Below, piece after piece: positions 39,301 to 46,000 of a stretch of DNA of 64,000 bases. Origin of the DNA: Manis javanica (Eukaryota; Chordata; Mammalia; Pholidota; Manidae); contig NC_133165.1 of NCBI RefSeq assembly GCF_040802235.1, positions 14,169,623-14,233,622 of the forward strand, given 5' to 3'. The position numbers and the translations under genes are program-made. Numbering within the stretch: position 1 is the stretch's first letter; the number at the start of each line of letters is the position of its first letter. The notes beneath the pieces were generated by a model, which did not search any database, was not told the origin of the DNA, and was given only the letters and a program-made list of their open reading frames with translations.

Positions 39301-42300
39301 ATACATTCTGAATTCTGCCCTTAGATACATGAATTCAATCAAGCTTCTGATATTTGCCACCCACGCGATGTGCACTTGGGGAACACACTCTGTCAGAGGT
39401 GCCCCAAATTTGCAAATGTCGCCAAGAGCTCTTTCAAAGGTTCACCATGCCCCTAGTTTTACCTCTGTTTTTGACTCTCTGGAACCTCCCATGCATGTAT
39501 AGGTTAGAGGTCATCCAGGAATGTAGGCAGATATTATACTCAGATTTTAGTGGCTCTCATGCTTCCAGAATGTACCTCTTAAATTTCTATCTGCTGTGAT
39601 TTCTGAACTTCGTCATCACCACCTTGAGCTGGTAGGGATGTAGTTTTCCACGGACAGATCTAGGTTGTTTGCAGGAACCCCAGAAAAAAGGCCATTAACT
39701 CCCAATTCCTACTCAATCAGTAGAATCTTTCTACAGTAAATTCTTCTTATCCACCTTTGGTCATCTTCCAGAGCCTTCTAGTAATTTTTTTTTAAATAAT
39801 CTTGCCAGTGTTTATCATTGCTATCTGCTTAAGACATTACCTCACCTCTTGAAGAGGTCATTACCTGAAGTTTCCCTGGACCATTTTATTAGTCTCCTAT
39901 CATGTCTTCCTCTTTCCATCCTCACCTTCCGATAGCCTCTTCACACATTCTACCAGACTCATCCCTTTGAAACATCCATCACATACCACCTCCACACAAA
40001 ATCCTGGGCACTCTCCATGTCACTCAGTAGAAACCAAGCCCTCGGCATCATCTACAAGCACTATGTGAAGCTGCCCCAGGCCACCTCTCAAACCTTACCT
40101 CTTACCATCTCTTACAGTCTCGTCTGGACCTTTCCAGTGCGCTTCCAACCCCACCCAGCACGCTCCAGCTTGGGCACCTCCCCTTCACTCAGACAGACAC
40201 TGTCTCCCCTCGGCTGGCTGCATGACTGCCTCCCTCACTTTCTTCAATCTGTTTGAATTCTGTTGTTGGAAAACACTTCCCTCATCACCCCACCTAAAAC
40301 AGCATTTCCTTCCTAGTCATCACACTCACCGTGTTTACTGCCCCCTGGTATCATTCACTTACATATCTGTATACACACACTTCACTATGCATCTACCCTC
40401 ACTGAAACATAAACTCCATGGGGGCAGAGATTTTGTCGTGCGCAATATCATAACTGTAGAGCCTAGGAAAAGAGTCTGGTACATAGAAGGTTCTCAGAAA
40501 ACGAATGAATGGGTTATGTGTGCTATTTGTTAGGCATTATTCTTCACCTTTCCACATTACTAACTCATGTAACTTTCATAGTGCCCATCAAAGTCGATAC
40601 TATGATCATCTCTGTTTTATAGATGAGGAACTGGAGCACAAAGAGTTGAAGCCCAAGTTAACAAAGCTAATAAGCATGGAATCAGGACTTGAACCCAGGC
40701 CATCTGCACTGCATTAGTTTGCTGGGGCTGCCATAACAAAACAGCACGGGCAGGGTGGCTTGTTAACAACAGAAATTTATTTTCTCACAATTTTGGGGAA
40801 CTGGAAATCTCAGATGAAGGTGCCAGCAGAGCTGGTTCCTGGTGAAACCCCCATATTTGACTTGTGGGTGGCTACCTTCAACTGTCCTCACATGGTTTTC
40901 CTCAGTGTCTTTTCCTCTTCCTATTAAATTGGGGCTCTACCCTTATGATCTGTTTAACCTTAATTACCTCCTTAAAGGCCTTACCTCCAAATACAGTCAC
41001 ATTGGGAATATGACTTCAAGTTATGAACTTTGGGGGAACATAATCCAATCCATAACACACATAATGTGTGCCTTTGAAATATAGGTATTTTCAATATCTT
41101 GCCTTTTTATTTCAGACAATTAAGATTATTTTCTCCAGTCCTTTATAGATGAATAGAGAAGAGGCTTTCAGAACCTTGACCAAGTTCCCCCTGGTCATTT
41201 TACTGAAATGGCTGCACTAAGGATTTCCAAAAAACAACTTTGTCTCATAAAACACCAAAATGATTGTGCCAAACATCTGTTAGTGTACTTTCACACACTG
41301 TGCATGAACTCAGTACAGCTCTGGGAATTGTGTTTATTTGTAACTCCTCCTATAGAACCAACAGAAAGCCATACTTCTTTTGAGTCTCAGATGGAAATCC
41401 ATTCCAGGCTCCCGCTGCTCCTTAAACACACTGTGCAGGCTCCCACCTCAGGCCTTTGCACTCCCTGCTCTCCTTATCTCAAATGCTCCCCCTCCAGATA
41501 GCTTCATGACTCATTTTCTCCTGAGGTTTTTTTTTTCCCAGTCATCTATCTACATGAAGTCTTGTTGGAACAGCGTATTTAAAATTGCAAACATACTTTC
41601 TCCTACACTTCCCCTGTCTATTCCTCCCTTTTCCATTTGATTTTTCTCTGTAGCACTTTTAAAAAAATTGTCTACCTCTTCCCTCCAGAATGCAAGCAAA
41701 ATAAAGGACGGCATTTTTGCTTGTTTTATTTACTGCTCTTTTCCTAGCTCTTGGAAGAGAGCTAGCGCATAGTAGACACTCAGTAAACATTAGCTGAATG
41801 AATGAATTTCGTCAAGGTTACACAGCTAGTTGTGATGGAACTGGAATTCGTATCCTATCTGACTCTAAAATATAACAACTGCTTAATTATACTGTACATA
41901 GCAGCTATGTAATGTAAGCCTTAGTAAGACACAAATCCTGCCAAAGAGCAAAAAAAATGCTCATCCTTGATACAAACAATAGGCCTCGTATTGGAGGCCT
42001 GAAATCCCTCCGTGGCTCACTGCCGCCTGGCGCCCTGTCACGCTCCTGAACACCGAGGCGAAAGCAGCTTCTCTACGCAACCGCTGTCATAATTGACTTA
42101 TTTTCTCCTGGCCATTACCCTCATTTGAAATCATCATGACGTATTTCGTTAAGTGTTACGTATCTTCTGCCGTGTTCCACATGTGATCTGTAAGCGCAGT
42201 TCCCCTTGTTTCCCTCCGGTCATACAAACACTGGTGAATTATTAATTAAAGAAACGCCCCTGCTCTGCTTCTTACTCTCTTAAACTGTAGAAATACACAA

Positions 42301-42751
42301 GCACCCAAGGACCCAAGAGAGACGCGGAAAGACCGTTCCCTGCCTCGGCACCGGCGCCGGCCTCTGCCCGCCCCGCCGCGCACCTGCTTCCGCCCCGCTT
42401 CCGCCCCATCTGTGCCTCGGAGACGCTTCTCCGGGGAGAAGATCCGCCCACCAGCCCCACCCCAGCCCCGGCCCCGCCCGCCCGCCGTTCACCTGATCCT
42501 CTCTTGGTTTCCAGCAGGAGGCGCCCATCAGACGGCGGCGCCTCCGCCTCCGACGCGGACCGCTTCAGCGTCGCCAGCACCACGTCTGGCGGCAAGTCGA
42601 CCAGTTGCTCCCACACGGACTCTGTGTAGAAGTCCACCGTATGTGCATTGGAAATGGACAGGGCTTCCCTCAGGAACCGCAGCAGCCCCTGCAGCGTGGC
42701 ACGCAACGTGGACAGGTCCTGGGTCACTGGGAGTGGGCCGGAAGCCGCCAT
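3384..42751 (-). CDS. METTL25: METTL25, methyltransferase-like protein 25 (coding exons 1-7; 3' part beyond the window)
   Basis: This is a putative S-adenosylmethionine-dependent methyltransferase of the METTL25/METTL25B family; I know of no established substrate. Seven exons join in phase to 468 codons, against about 600 residues for the human protein as I recall it, so roughly 135 C-terminal residues are missing to the left. Visible landmarks are the start MAASGPLPV, a class I motif [12 protein letters not shown] at residues 178-189 (SAM-binding glycine loop), GLHTCGDL around 383-390, and Cys-rich GCCYH at 411-415 and [12 protein letters not shown] at 446-457. Between the first two motifs lies a long, Lys/Ser-rich, probably disordered stretch encoded by exon 4. 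The ATG at 42751-42749 has a good context (G at -3, G at +4). The open frame runs further upstream without another ATG, so this start is the natural one. It is transcribed divergently from CCDC59. No frameshift or premature stop was seen. Confidence 0.95.
3414..6663 (-). other. METTL25: METTL25 intron 6, no gene seen
   Basis: AT-rich intron of 3250 bp between exons 6 and 7. Apart from a MIR fragment near 4.4 kb I see no other recognisable element. Confidence 0.8.
4395..4505 (-). repeat. MIR SINE fragment
   Basis: Reverse-complement MIR core: 'cagatgcacaaggtcactgagaggtaaagtaact', 'catagctagttagcatgtg', then 'tttgaaccctggtttacat'. Only the central and tRNA-proximal part is present. Confidence 0.65.
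6664..6758 (-). CDS. METTL25: METTL25 coding exon 6
   Basis: 95 nt with acceptor ...CCCCAGCTGCAG (AG 6760-6759) and donor GTATGA (6663-6662). The first two bases complete a codon split with exon 5. It then encodes 31 residues (428-458) including [19 protein letters not shown] and [10 protein letters not shown]. Cysteines at 428, 438, 447, 448 and 457 make it the most Cys-rich part of the protein seen here. The segment aligns without gaps to remembered human METTL25. Confidence 0.93.
8870..9010 (-). repeat. L2 LINE fragment
   Basis: 'ccctttattgaatacttgcc' followed by a diverged 'tcaagttgctcagagtcta...' resembles the reverse complement of the L2 3' region. Heavily diverged. Confidence 0.45.
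9115..9172. repeat. GGAA/GGAGG-rich purine tract
   Basis: A run of G and A only over most of its length ('gagggaaggaggaaggaagg' and following). Simple-sequence purine tract inside METTL25 intron 5. Confidence 0.8.
10620..10905 (+). repeat. MIR SINE
   Basis: Full-length-like MIR in plus orientation: 'gattctagagccagactaac', 'cttaggcaggttacttagcctttctgtg', 'tttcctcatctgaaaatgga', then, after a short internal disruption, 'gtgctttacacatagcatatattcattaaa'. About 100 bp of extra sequence in the middle suggests an insertion or tandem growth. Confidence 0.75.
11140..11440 (+). repeat. L2 LINE fragment
   Basis: 'tgcaattcaaaagttactgccttcataaagtttttcctgg' matches the typical L2 3' segment in plus orientation, preceded by C/T-rich L2-like sequence. 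Confidence 0.55.
17250..17530 (+). repeat. L2 LINE fragment
   Basis: Characteristic L2 order in plus orientation: 'catgcctttgtttattctgt', 'acttctactcattgttcagg', 'aagcttctccttccatcccc', 'cagcacttactacactattctg', then 'ggattagaaaacaaggacaattgcttgtgcc'. Confidence 0.65.
17741..19885 (-). mobile_element. Tigger1-like (pogo/Tc1-mariner) DNA transposon, about 2.1 kb, inactive
   Basis: The left end, after a TA, carries a diverged Tigger terminal sequence ('aggcaaacctcagaggtatt') and the diagnostic 'gcaataaagcaaatattgcaat'. The body follows the remembered Tigger1 consensus almost throughout, with the pogo/CENP-B-like transposase on the minus strand. One open piece at 19580-19359 encodes [11 protein letters not shown]... 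through [20 protein letters not shown], from the DNA-binding half. The codon where I expect the transposase start is no longer ATG, and the frame is broken downstream, so this is a fossil. The right terminal repeat is missing; similarity fades near 19.88 kb. It sits in METTL25 intron 5 in the same orientation as the host gene. Confidence 0.9.
20244..20301. repeat. Perfect 29-bp tandem duplication
   Basis: The unit beginning 'ataaagctctgattaaagat' and ending 'ttttttcttc' occurs twice back to back (20244-20272 and 20273-20301) with no mismatch. In METTL25 intron 5, 1.2 kb upstream (plus coordinates) of exon 5. Confidence 0.95.
21542..21689 (-). CDS. METTL25: METTL25 coding exon 5
   Basis: 148 nt with acceptor ...CACATTTTTAAAG (AG 21691-21690) and donor GTACGA (21541-21540). 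It encodes residues 378-426, starting [16 protein letters not shown] and including [17 protein letters not shown]. The HTCGDL and GCCYH motifs are the signature of this methyltransferase family as I recall it. The last base (G) joins the first two of exon 6 to make an Ala codon. Confidence 0.95.
22493..22838 (+). mobile_element. Solitary LTR-like element, copy A (plus)
   Basis: 346 bp beginning TGTGGGCA and ending GACA (5' TG...CA 3', the LTR rule). It has a GC-rich middle ('gaggcccagaggcagagacc') and an AATAAAG signal near 22729, then 'ttgagtataaccatttcacc' and 'ccatagtgaacttgcccggg'. A diverged second copy lies 120 bp away in reverse orientation. The family is probably an endogenous retrovirus LTR; I cannot name it. 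No internal retroviral sequence is attached. Confidence 0.7.
22845..22945 (+). repeat. MIR SINE 3' fragment
   Basis: 'ttgcaagacttaaataagtt' and 'gtacaatgtctggcacacaaa' match the MIR 3' half in plus orientation. It lies between the two inverted LTR copies. Confidence 0.5.
22959..23237 (-). mobile_element. Solitary LTR-like element, copy B (minus, internally deleted)
   Basis: Reverse complement of copy A: 'gggcaagttcactatggatt', the RC of the AATAAA area ('ggctttattctcatggcagtagg'), and the outer end 'gagcactgggcagagctcta' through 'gtcaatagtagcttattgcc'. It is about 70 bp shorter than copy A, with most of the GC-rich middle absent. Several percent substitutions separate the two, so they are old, independent or long-separated insertions. 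Confidence 0.7.
25020..25619 (-). CDS. METTL25: METTL25 coding exon 4 (600 nt)
   Basis: Acceptor ...TCTTATTTTAG (AG 25621-25620), donor GTGATT (25019-25018), exactly 200 codons in phase 0 (residues 178-377). It opens with [20 protein letters not shown], the SAM-binding motif I, and VYGIDSS, whose acidic residue would be motif II. It continues with [16 protein letters not shown] and a Lys/Ser-rich, low-conservation linker. It ends in a conserved stretch, [20 protein letters not shown]. No ATG opens the exon, so it is clearly internal. Confidence 0.96.
25620..26792 (-). other. METTL25: METTL25 intron 3
   Basis: 1.17-kb intron containing an L1 fragment (25785-26135). The remainder (26.15-26.79 kb) shows no element that I recognise. 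Confidence 0.8.
25785..26135 (+). mobile_element. L1 LINE ORF2 fragment
   Basis: Plus-orientation similarity to the reverse-transcriptase part of L1 ORF2: 'gaggttctaggtagtgtaat', 'tctgtcgtcacagatgatataattgtgtctgcagaaaatc' (the region encoding the catalytic DD motif, here ADD-like and altered), then 'taggaataaatttaacagagg'. Frame disrupted; 5' and 3' truncated. Confidence 0.8.
26793..26899 (-). CDS. METTL25: METTL25 coding exon 3
   Basis: 107 nt, acceptor ...TATTTTTGTTCAG (AG 26901-26900), donor GTAACA (26792-26791). After two bases completing a split Asp codon it encodes residues 143-177, with [19 protein letters not shown] and [12 protein letters not shown], leading directly into the SAM motif of exon 4. 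It is nearly identical to remembered human METTL25. Confidence 0.95.
26900..27503 (-). other. METTL25: METTL25 intron 2, with microsatellite
   Basis: 604-bp intron. The exon-2-proximal half is dominated by the CA/TA microsatellite listed next; the rest is plain AT-rich sequence. Confidence 0.85.
27312..27443. repeat. Compound (CA)n/(TA)n microsatellite
   Basis: Alternating 'acacac', 'atatat' and 'acgtat' blocks over about 130 bp, interrupted by 'cttacacatatatgatacct'. On the sense (minus) strand of METTL25 this is (TG)n/(TA)n starting about 60 nt after the exon 2 donor. Confidence 0.95.
27504..27668 (-). CDS. METTL25: METTL25 coding exon 2
   Basis: 165 nt, acceptor ...ATTTCTTTTTAG (AG 27670-27669), donor GTAGGT (27503-27502). 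It encodes residues 88-141, including [19 protein letters not shown] and [20 protein letters not shown], then [10 protein letters not shown]. One base carried from exon 1 and one passed to exon 3 both give Asp codons. The segment matches human METTL25 in length. Confidence 0.95.
27955..28040. repeat. GGAA/GGGA purine-rich tract
   Basis: About 85 bp almost purely A and G ('aggagggaaggagggaggaa' and similar), in METTL25 intron 1 about 290 bp from exon 2. Tandem GGAA is also an ETS-type binding core, but no function is implied by sequence alone. Confidence 0.85.
30740..30920 (-). repeat. MIR SINE fragment
   Basis: Reverse-complement MIR: 'attgctaatgtttattgcct', 'tatgccagctactgtgctaaacagtg', then 'cccacttacagagcaagaaatgg'. 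Diverged. Confidence 0.65.
31820..32085 (+). repeat. L2 LINE fragment
   Basis: 'caaaactgagctgtattgtt' through 'cccagccactcaccactctta' to 'ctctccaccagtattactgc' follows the L2 ORF2/3' region in plus orientation. Confidence 0.55.
34335..34600 (+). repeat. L2 LINE fragment
   Basis: 'cccaaaactgaatacattat', 'cttggaattatctttgattt' and 'cagtcaccaagaactatcga' are in the order of the L2 consensus (plus). Confidence 0.65.
35625..35760 (-). repeat. MIR SINE fragment
   Basis: 'ctcagatgaggaaactaagg', 'gtaagatacacagctaatca', 'gaaccacgtcttctgactct': reverse-complement MIR core. Confidence 0.75.
35795..35985 (-). repeat. MIR SINE
   Basis: A second reverse-complement MIR directly beside the previous one: 'gctaatgcttattacatgcc', 'tcagatgaggaaactgaggc', then the diverged 'gtctcagagtcagaattcag'. 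Two adjacent insertions in the same orientation. Confidence 0.8.
36745..36805. repeat. 30-bp tandem duplication (imperfect)
   Basis: The unit 'atcaaaagttggggatacca' plus 'ttaaaaagta' (36745-36774) is followed immediately by a copy (36775-36805) with one extra G and two substitutions. Confidence 0.9.
37770..37960 (-). repeat. L2 LINE fragment
   Basis: 'gttcaaggtgccgagaatac' and 'aacagtgaaaaaggcaagct', then 'cagacaagttaatagatgac', resemble the reverse complement of the L2 3' end. Confidence 0.5.
38205..38650 (+). repeat. LTR-like (MaLR-type) remnant
   Basis: Segments such as 'agtccacgtggagagaacgg', 'agatcctccagcctccatcg', 'catcttgtcagtgacctcatgaga' and 'aattcctaacccacagaaac', closing on 'gttatgagcaatagataat', follow an old mammalian LTR that I recall as MaLR-like. 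The family name is uncertain. Confidence 0.45.
39885..40515 (+). repeat. L2 LINE 3' portion
   Basis: A long L2 match in plus orientation: C/T-rich body ('ctctcaaaccttacctctta', 'ttctgttgttggaaaacact') and the diagnostic 3' end 'aaactccatgggggcagaga', 'gagtctggtacatagaaggt', 'aaaacgaatgaatgg'. Confidence 0.85.
40516..40711 (-). repeat. MIR SINE
   Basis: Reverse-complement MIR: 'tttgttaggcattattcttc', 'ttttatagatgaggaactgg', 'tcaggacttgaacccaggcc'. It abuts the MLT1 element on its right. Confidence 0.8.
40712..41058 (-). mobile_element. MLT1-type LTR (ERVL-MaLR)
   Basis: Reverse complement of a mammalian apparent LTR: 'tagtttgctggggctgccat', 'aacaacagaaatttattttc' (RC of the AATAAATTTCTGTTGTT polyadenylation area), 'ctcacatggttttcctcagt', 'ttaattacctccttaaaggc', 'tacagtcacattgggaatat', ending 'ttatgaactttgggggaaca' and 'ccataaca'. 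Nearly full-length solitary LTR. Confidence 0.9.
41390..41812 (+). repeat. L2 LINE 3' portion
   Basis: 'cctcaggcctttgcactccc', 'tctcaaatgctccccctcca', 'ccctccagaatgcaagcaaa', then 'agcgcatagtagacactcag' and 'tagctgaatgaatgaat' mark the L2 3' end in plus orientation. Confidence 0.85.
42493..42751 (-). CDS. METTL25: METTL25 coding exon 1
   Basis: Start ATG at 42751-42749, donor GTGAAC at 42492-42491, 86 codons plus one base. It encodes [16 protein letters not shown], then [20 protein letters not shown] and [20 protein letters not shown], ending ETKRGS. The [12 protein letters not shown] segment matches remembered human METTL25 exactly. The tail before the donor is the most diverged part. Confidence 0.95.
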
Positions 42752-42937
42752 GACGCTCACCCTCCCAGGCTGTAGGTGGCGCAAATGCGGCCGCAAAGCG
42801 CGGACTTGGTCGCAAGTAGCATAGGCCGAATAAGTAGAACTCCGAGCTGAACGTCAGTAGGGTGTTCGGTTGCTTCTACGAGATGACGTACTTTGGCCGC
42901 GTCCGTCGTGATGTTTTAGCGACGCAGTTGGTCGGAC
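42752..42937. promoter_or_regulatory. Bidirectional promoter between METTL25 and CCDC59
   Basis: Only 186 bp separate the two start codons, so both 5' UTRs and the core promoter must lie here or overlap the coding starts. No TATA box is evident. Candidate sites by motif are CRE-like TGACGTA at 42884-42890 and a CTGACGT half site on the minus strand at about 42857-42851. Just inside METTL25 exon 1 lie an ETS core CCGGAAG (42738-42744) and a YY1-like GCCGCCAT (42744-42751) overlapping the start codon. These are motif matches only. Confidence 0.8.
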
Positions 42938-43094
42938 ATGGCGCCGGTGAGGCCGGCAACGAGGTGGCCCCCGATGGGGAGTTCGCGGACGAGCGGTGAA
43001 AGGGTTTCTTCGGTCGGATTCAGGAATAAGAATGTGAAGCAGAGGACGTGGCGACTTAACCATCCGCAGGCCTTCGTGGGGAGCGTCCGCGAAG
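42938..43094 (+). CDS. CCDC59: CCDC59 coding exon 1
   Basis: ATG at 42938-42940 in the context gacATGg; donor GTATGT from 43095. It encodes residues 1-52, [14 protein letters not shown] to AFVGSVRE, plus one base. It is too short and GC-rich to stand out as an open frame; the [18 protein letters not shown] block identifies it. Confidence 0.93.
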
Positions 43095-46000
43095 GTATGT
43101 AAGAAGACAGCCTCTAACAAGTACTCAAGCATGCGAAATTCTTCGGATACGCGGCTTGCCCCAGCGGGGAAGGAGTTAGGGACCCGACAGGCTCTACTCG
43201 GAACTGAGGAAAGCGTTCCTAAGCCCGCAGGATTCTCAGACCTGTGGATGGGAAGACGAGGTAGGGTTGCCAGCTAAATCTTTAAATACCGTCCCGGATT
43301 TAGCCCCATTCTTGATCAGAGCCCTTCTTACATTTTTTCCGAGAAACCGTAAGGACCGTTTGTGCTGTATTGCACTGAAGGGTGGAGAGCAGGACGGGGC
43401 TGGAAATAAACTGCCCCAGTCCCTTTCTGATGACAAATACCCCAGAAGCTGATCTTGCTCTTCTCTTTAGTTTTCTATTTTTGTCTTGCTGTCTTTTAAG
43501 TTCCCTCACTTCCCATTTGGAATGTATAAAATTTAAGTTCAGTCCTCTGATAATTTCTAGGTGTTGAGAAAGTCGTACACCATCTCTCTTTTGAGCAGAA
43601 TTACTTTCGAAAGTTAGTCCTATTCACTAAGGTAGAGTAATAGATGCGAGGGTGATTTTCTTCTGTACGTACTGAAGACCTAGAGTGAGTGTTTTAGACG
43701 AATTAAGCAATTGGTTTTGATATGTGAATACAATAAATTGGTGTTGCGCAACACTGCATTTTTCCTTCTTTAAGATTCTTATTTGAGTGCCTGCAGGACA
43801 AATGTTAGCCTGGTCATTTTGCAGAAGACTTACATGCTGTTGATTACGTTAGATTAAACTTGTTTCCTTGAACCTTTAAAAGTAAAACATAAGGTAGTTC
43901 TAGCTTCTGGATACGGTGATAGAAAAAGTTTTTCATTTTAAATTAACCAGCTACATTTATTGTGCAATTTTATGAGAAAGTAATTTATGACTGTTATTCT
44001 TCACTAGGACAAGGCTTTGCGTTTCAAAGAAAACTAAAGATTCAGCACAATTACAGGAAATTGCAGTGGAGAGGAAAGAAGGCTCAAACCTCACAAGAGT
44101 CACAGTTCACGGATCACTACCCTGATCATCTGAAGCATCTCTATTTAGCTGAAGAGGAAAGACTCAGGAAGCAACCTCGGAAAGTTCACCAGCCTTTGCT
44201 AGAAGAGCAATGTAGTGTTGTCCAGGCTTTGTGTGAAGAACACTGTAGTGTTGAGCAGCCTCAGTCAGAAGAACAGTGTAGCACAAAAGAAAAGTATGTA
44301 TTGTCTATCATCTTTTGAAATCTTTTATTTTAGGTGTAAGTAGTGTTTTATGAAAAAGATTATAGGACAGTTTATGTAGGAATTTTAAACTTTCTTACTT
44401 GAAGCGTTTTAGAAGTTCACAGTGTAATCGTGTGAAAATATTTTCATGGAGGCTTTCTTTTTATCTTACATGAGTGAATTAGGCTAGTTGAGCTTAATGG
44501 AAGAAGTAATGGAATAGGAATTAGGAGATCTAGGTTTTGCTTTCAGCCTCCCAAGTACATTTAACTTGGACCGTGATTAACTCCTGTTACTAATATATAT
44601 ATATATATATGCTTTAGAAACATTAATATGTGTTTAAATAACTAATTTTTGAGAGATATTATCATGGACTCCAGAGCTGGACTTAACATGTTGGTGCCCA
44701 ATATCCTGTTCTCTACAGTGAAAAAAGTGATAGTAAGTATGTGATTCAGAGCTGCCATGTTACACAACTCCACGTAAACTCTATGGTACTACCGACCTAT
44801 CTTGTGATGTTATGAAGACTGAATGAGTTCATTTATCATTTACATGAGGTACTTAAAAAGATGTATGGTACATAGGAAATGGTACATGAATGTTACCTAG
44901 TACTACTACTATTATTAATACTATTAACAGAATTTTTTCCATAGGACATAGACTGGTTTGCAATTAAAAAGCAAATGACACATCTCCATAAAACTTCAGT
45001 TTTATAAAAGCAAACTTACAAAGCATTCTCTGCACATACTTCAATTAAAAAAAAACTGTACTTAAATCTAAACTTGCAGAGCAGCTAGTTGTTACATACG
45101 ATAACTTTTTGTTTCACTGAAATTCTGTACTTCAAAGTTGTGAACTATTTGTGGTAAAAGTAACGGGAAATAAGACCCTAGAAAAAAGTGCATTCAGGAG
45201 TAAAGACAGAGACACTGAAAATTCAGTGTTTGGTACACTTGTCCATCATATCATTGAATAACGGCTATAAATCTCTGGCAAGTGAGTAGCAATAGGAGTG
45301 TAGATTTGAGGCATTCCTAGTAATAAGACAAGTGAAGAGTGTTAGATCTTGAGACAAGACACAAAGGTAAAAATAATATTCCTAAAGATTACTTCTTTTG
45401 AGGTAAAAGCAGGAAAAAGTTGCTTTAGAAGTTAAATAGAATTGTCAAAAATTGGAGAGGGGGATCCAGTGACAGCCAAGCAGCAGAGGAAAGTTGTGCG
45501 AAGTAGGGATTGGTCAACTGTCAAATACTATGAAGCCCAAGTTAAACAGGACCAAGAACAGGTTTATGGATTCGTGACTTGTGATCTGGGCAATCATTGG
45601 TGACTTTGAGAGATTTTCAGTAGATCATCCTGGTTAAGTCTCTGGTCTTACATACATGTGGCATCTGAAGTCATGGGCATGGACATGACTGCCCAGATAC
45701 AGAGACCAAGAAAAGAAAAACACTTGGGGAAAAACCAGGAGCAAGGAAGAAAAAGAGCTCTAGGGGAGGAGAATGTCACCGAGACTAAGGAAGTGGCATT
45801 TTCAGAAGCAGTGAATGGTCAGTTAAATGAGACTGAATATTCAGTACCCGTTGACTGGATGACCCTGTTTGGCTAGAATGTCCGCACTGTCTAGGCTTGG
45901 GCAGTTTCACTGGAGAGGTGAGAGCGAGTCAGACTGAGGAGAGGCAAGGAGTGCACTGGCAGTGACCATTGCTGTCTCTCTGCTGTTCCTTCTGGGTGTC

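Larger units (their letters stand above)
27669..42492 (-). other. METTL25: METTL25 intron 1, repeat-rich
   Basis: 14.8-kb intron. It contains L2 fragments (31.8, 34.3, 37.8, 39.9 and 41.4 kb), MIRs (30.7, 35.6, 35.8 and 40.5 kb), an MLT1 LTR (40.7 kb), a further LTR-like remnant (38.2 kb), a purine tract (28.0 kb) and a 30-bp tandem duplication (36.7 kb). Two patches are GC- and CpG-richer than their surroundings (31.37-31.57 and 37.15-37.60 kb). The end next to exon 1 belongs to the CpG island. No additional exon was recognised. Confidence 0.8.
42330..43110. promoter_or_regulatory. CpG island over the METTL25/CCDC59 divergent start
   Basis: G+C rises sharply here against an AT-rich background, with dense CpG, for example 'gcctcggcaccggcgccggc' and 'gccccgccgcgcacctgctt'. 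It spans METTL25 exon 1 and the first part of its intron, the intergenic 186 bp and CCDC59 exon 1. This is typical of a broadly expressed housekeeping promoter. Edges are by eye. Confidence 0.85.

Noticed and set aside
42412..42753. 113-codon plus-strand open frame
   Set aside because: It is the antisense shadow of METTL25 exon 1 in GC-rich sequence; the opposite strand carries the recognised protein.
42752..42796. In-frame extension upstream of the METTL25 start
   Set aside because: The frame is open, but the upstream initiator would be TTG; there is no ATG, and the downstream ATG has a good context.
42528..42815. Second minus-strand frame across METTL25 exon 1
   Set aside because: It overlaps the recognised frame; its product shows no family features, while the other frame matches METTL25.
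45658..45876. Possible extra CCDC59 exon in intron 2
   Set aside because: Exons 2 and 3 already join in phase and match the known protein; the frame lies beside L2-derived sequence.
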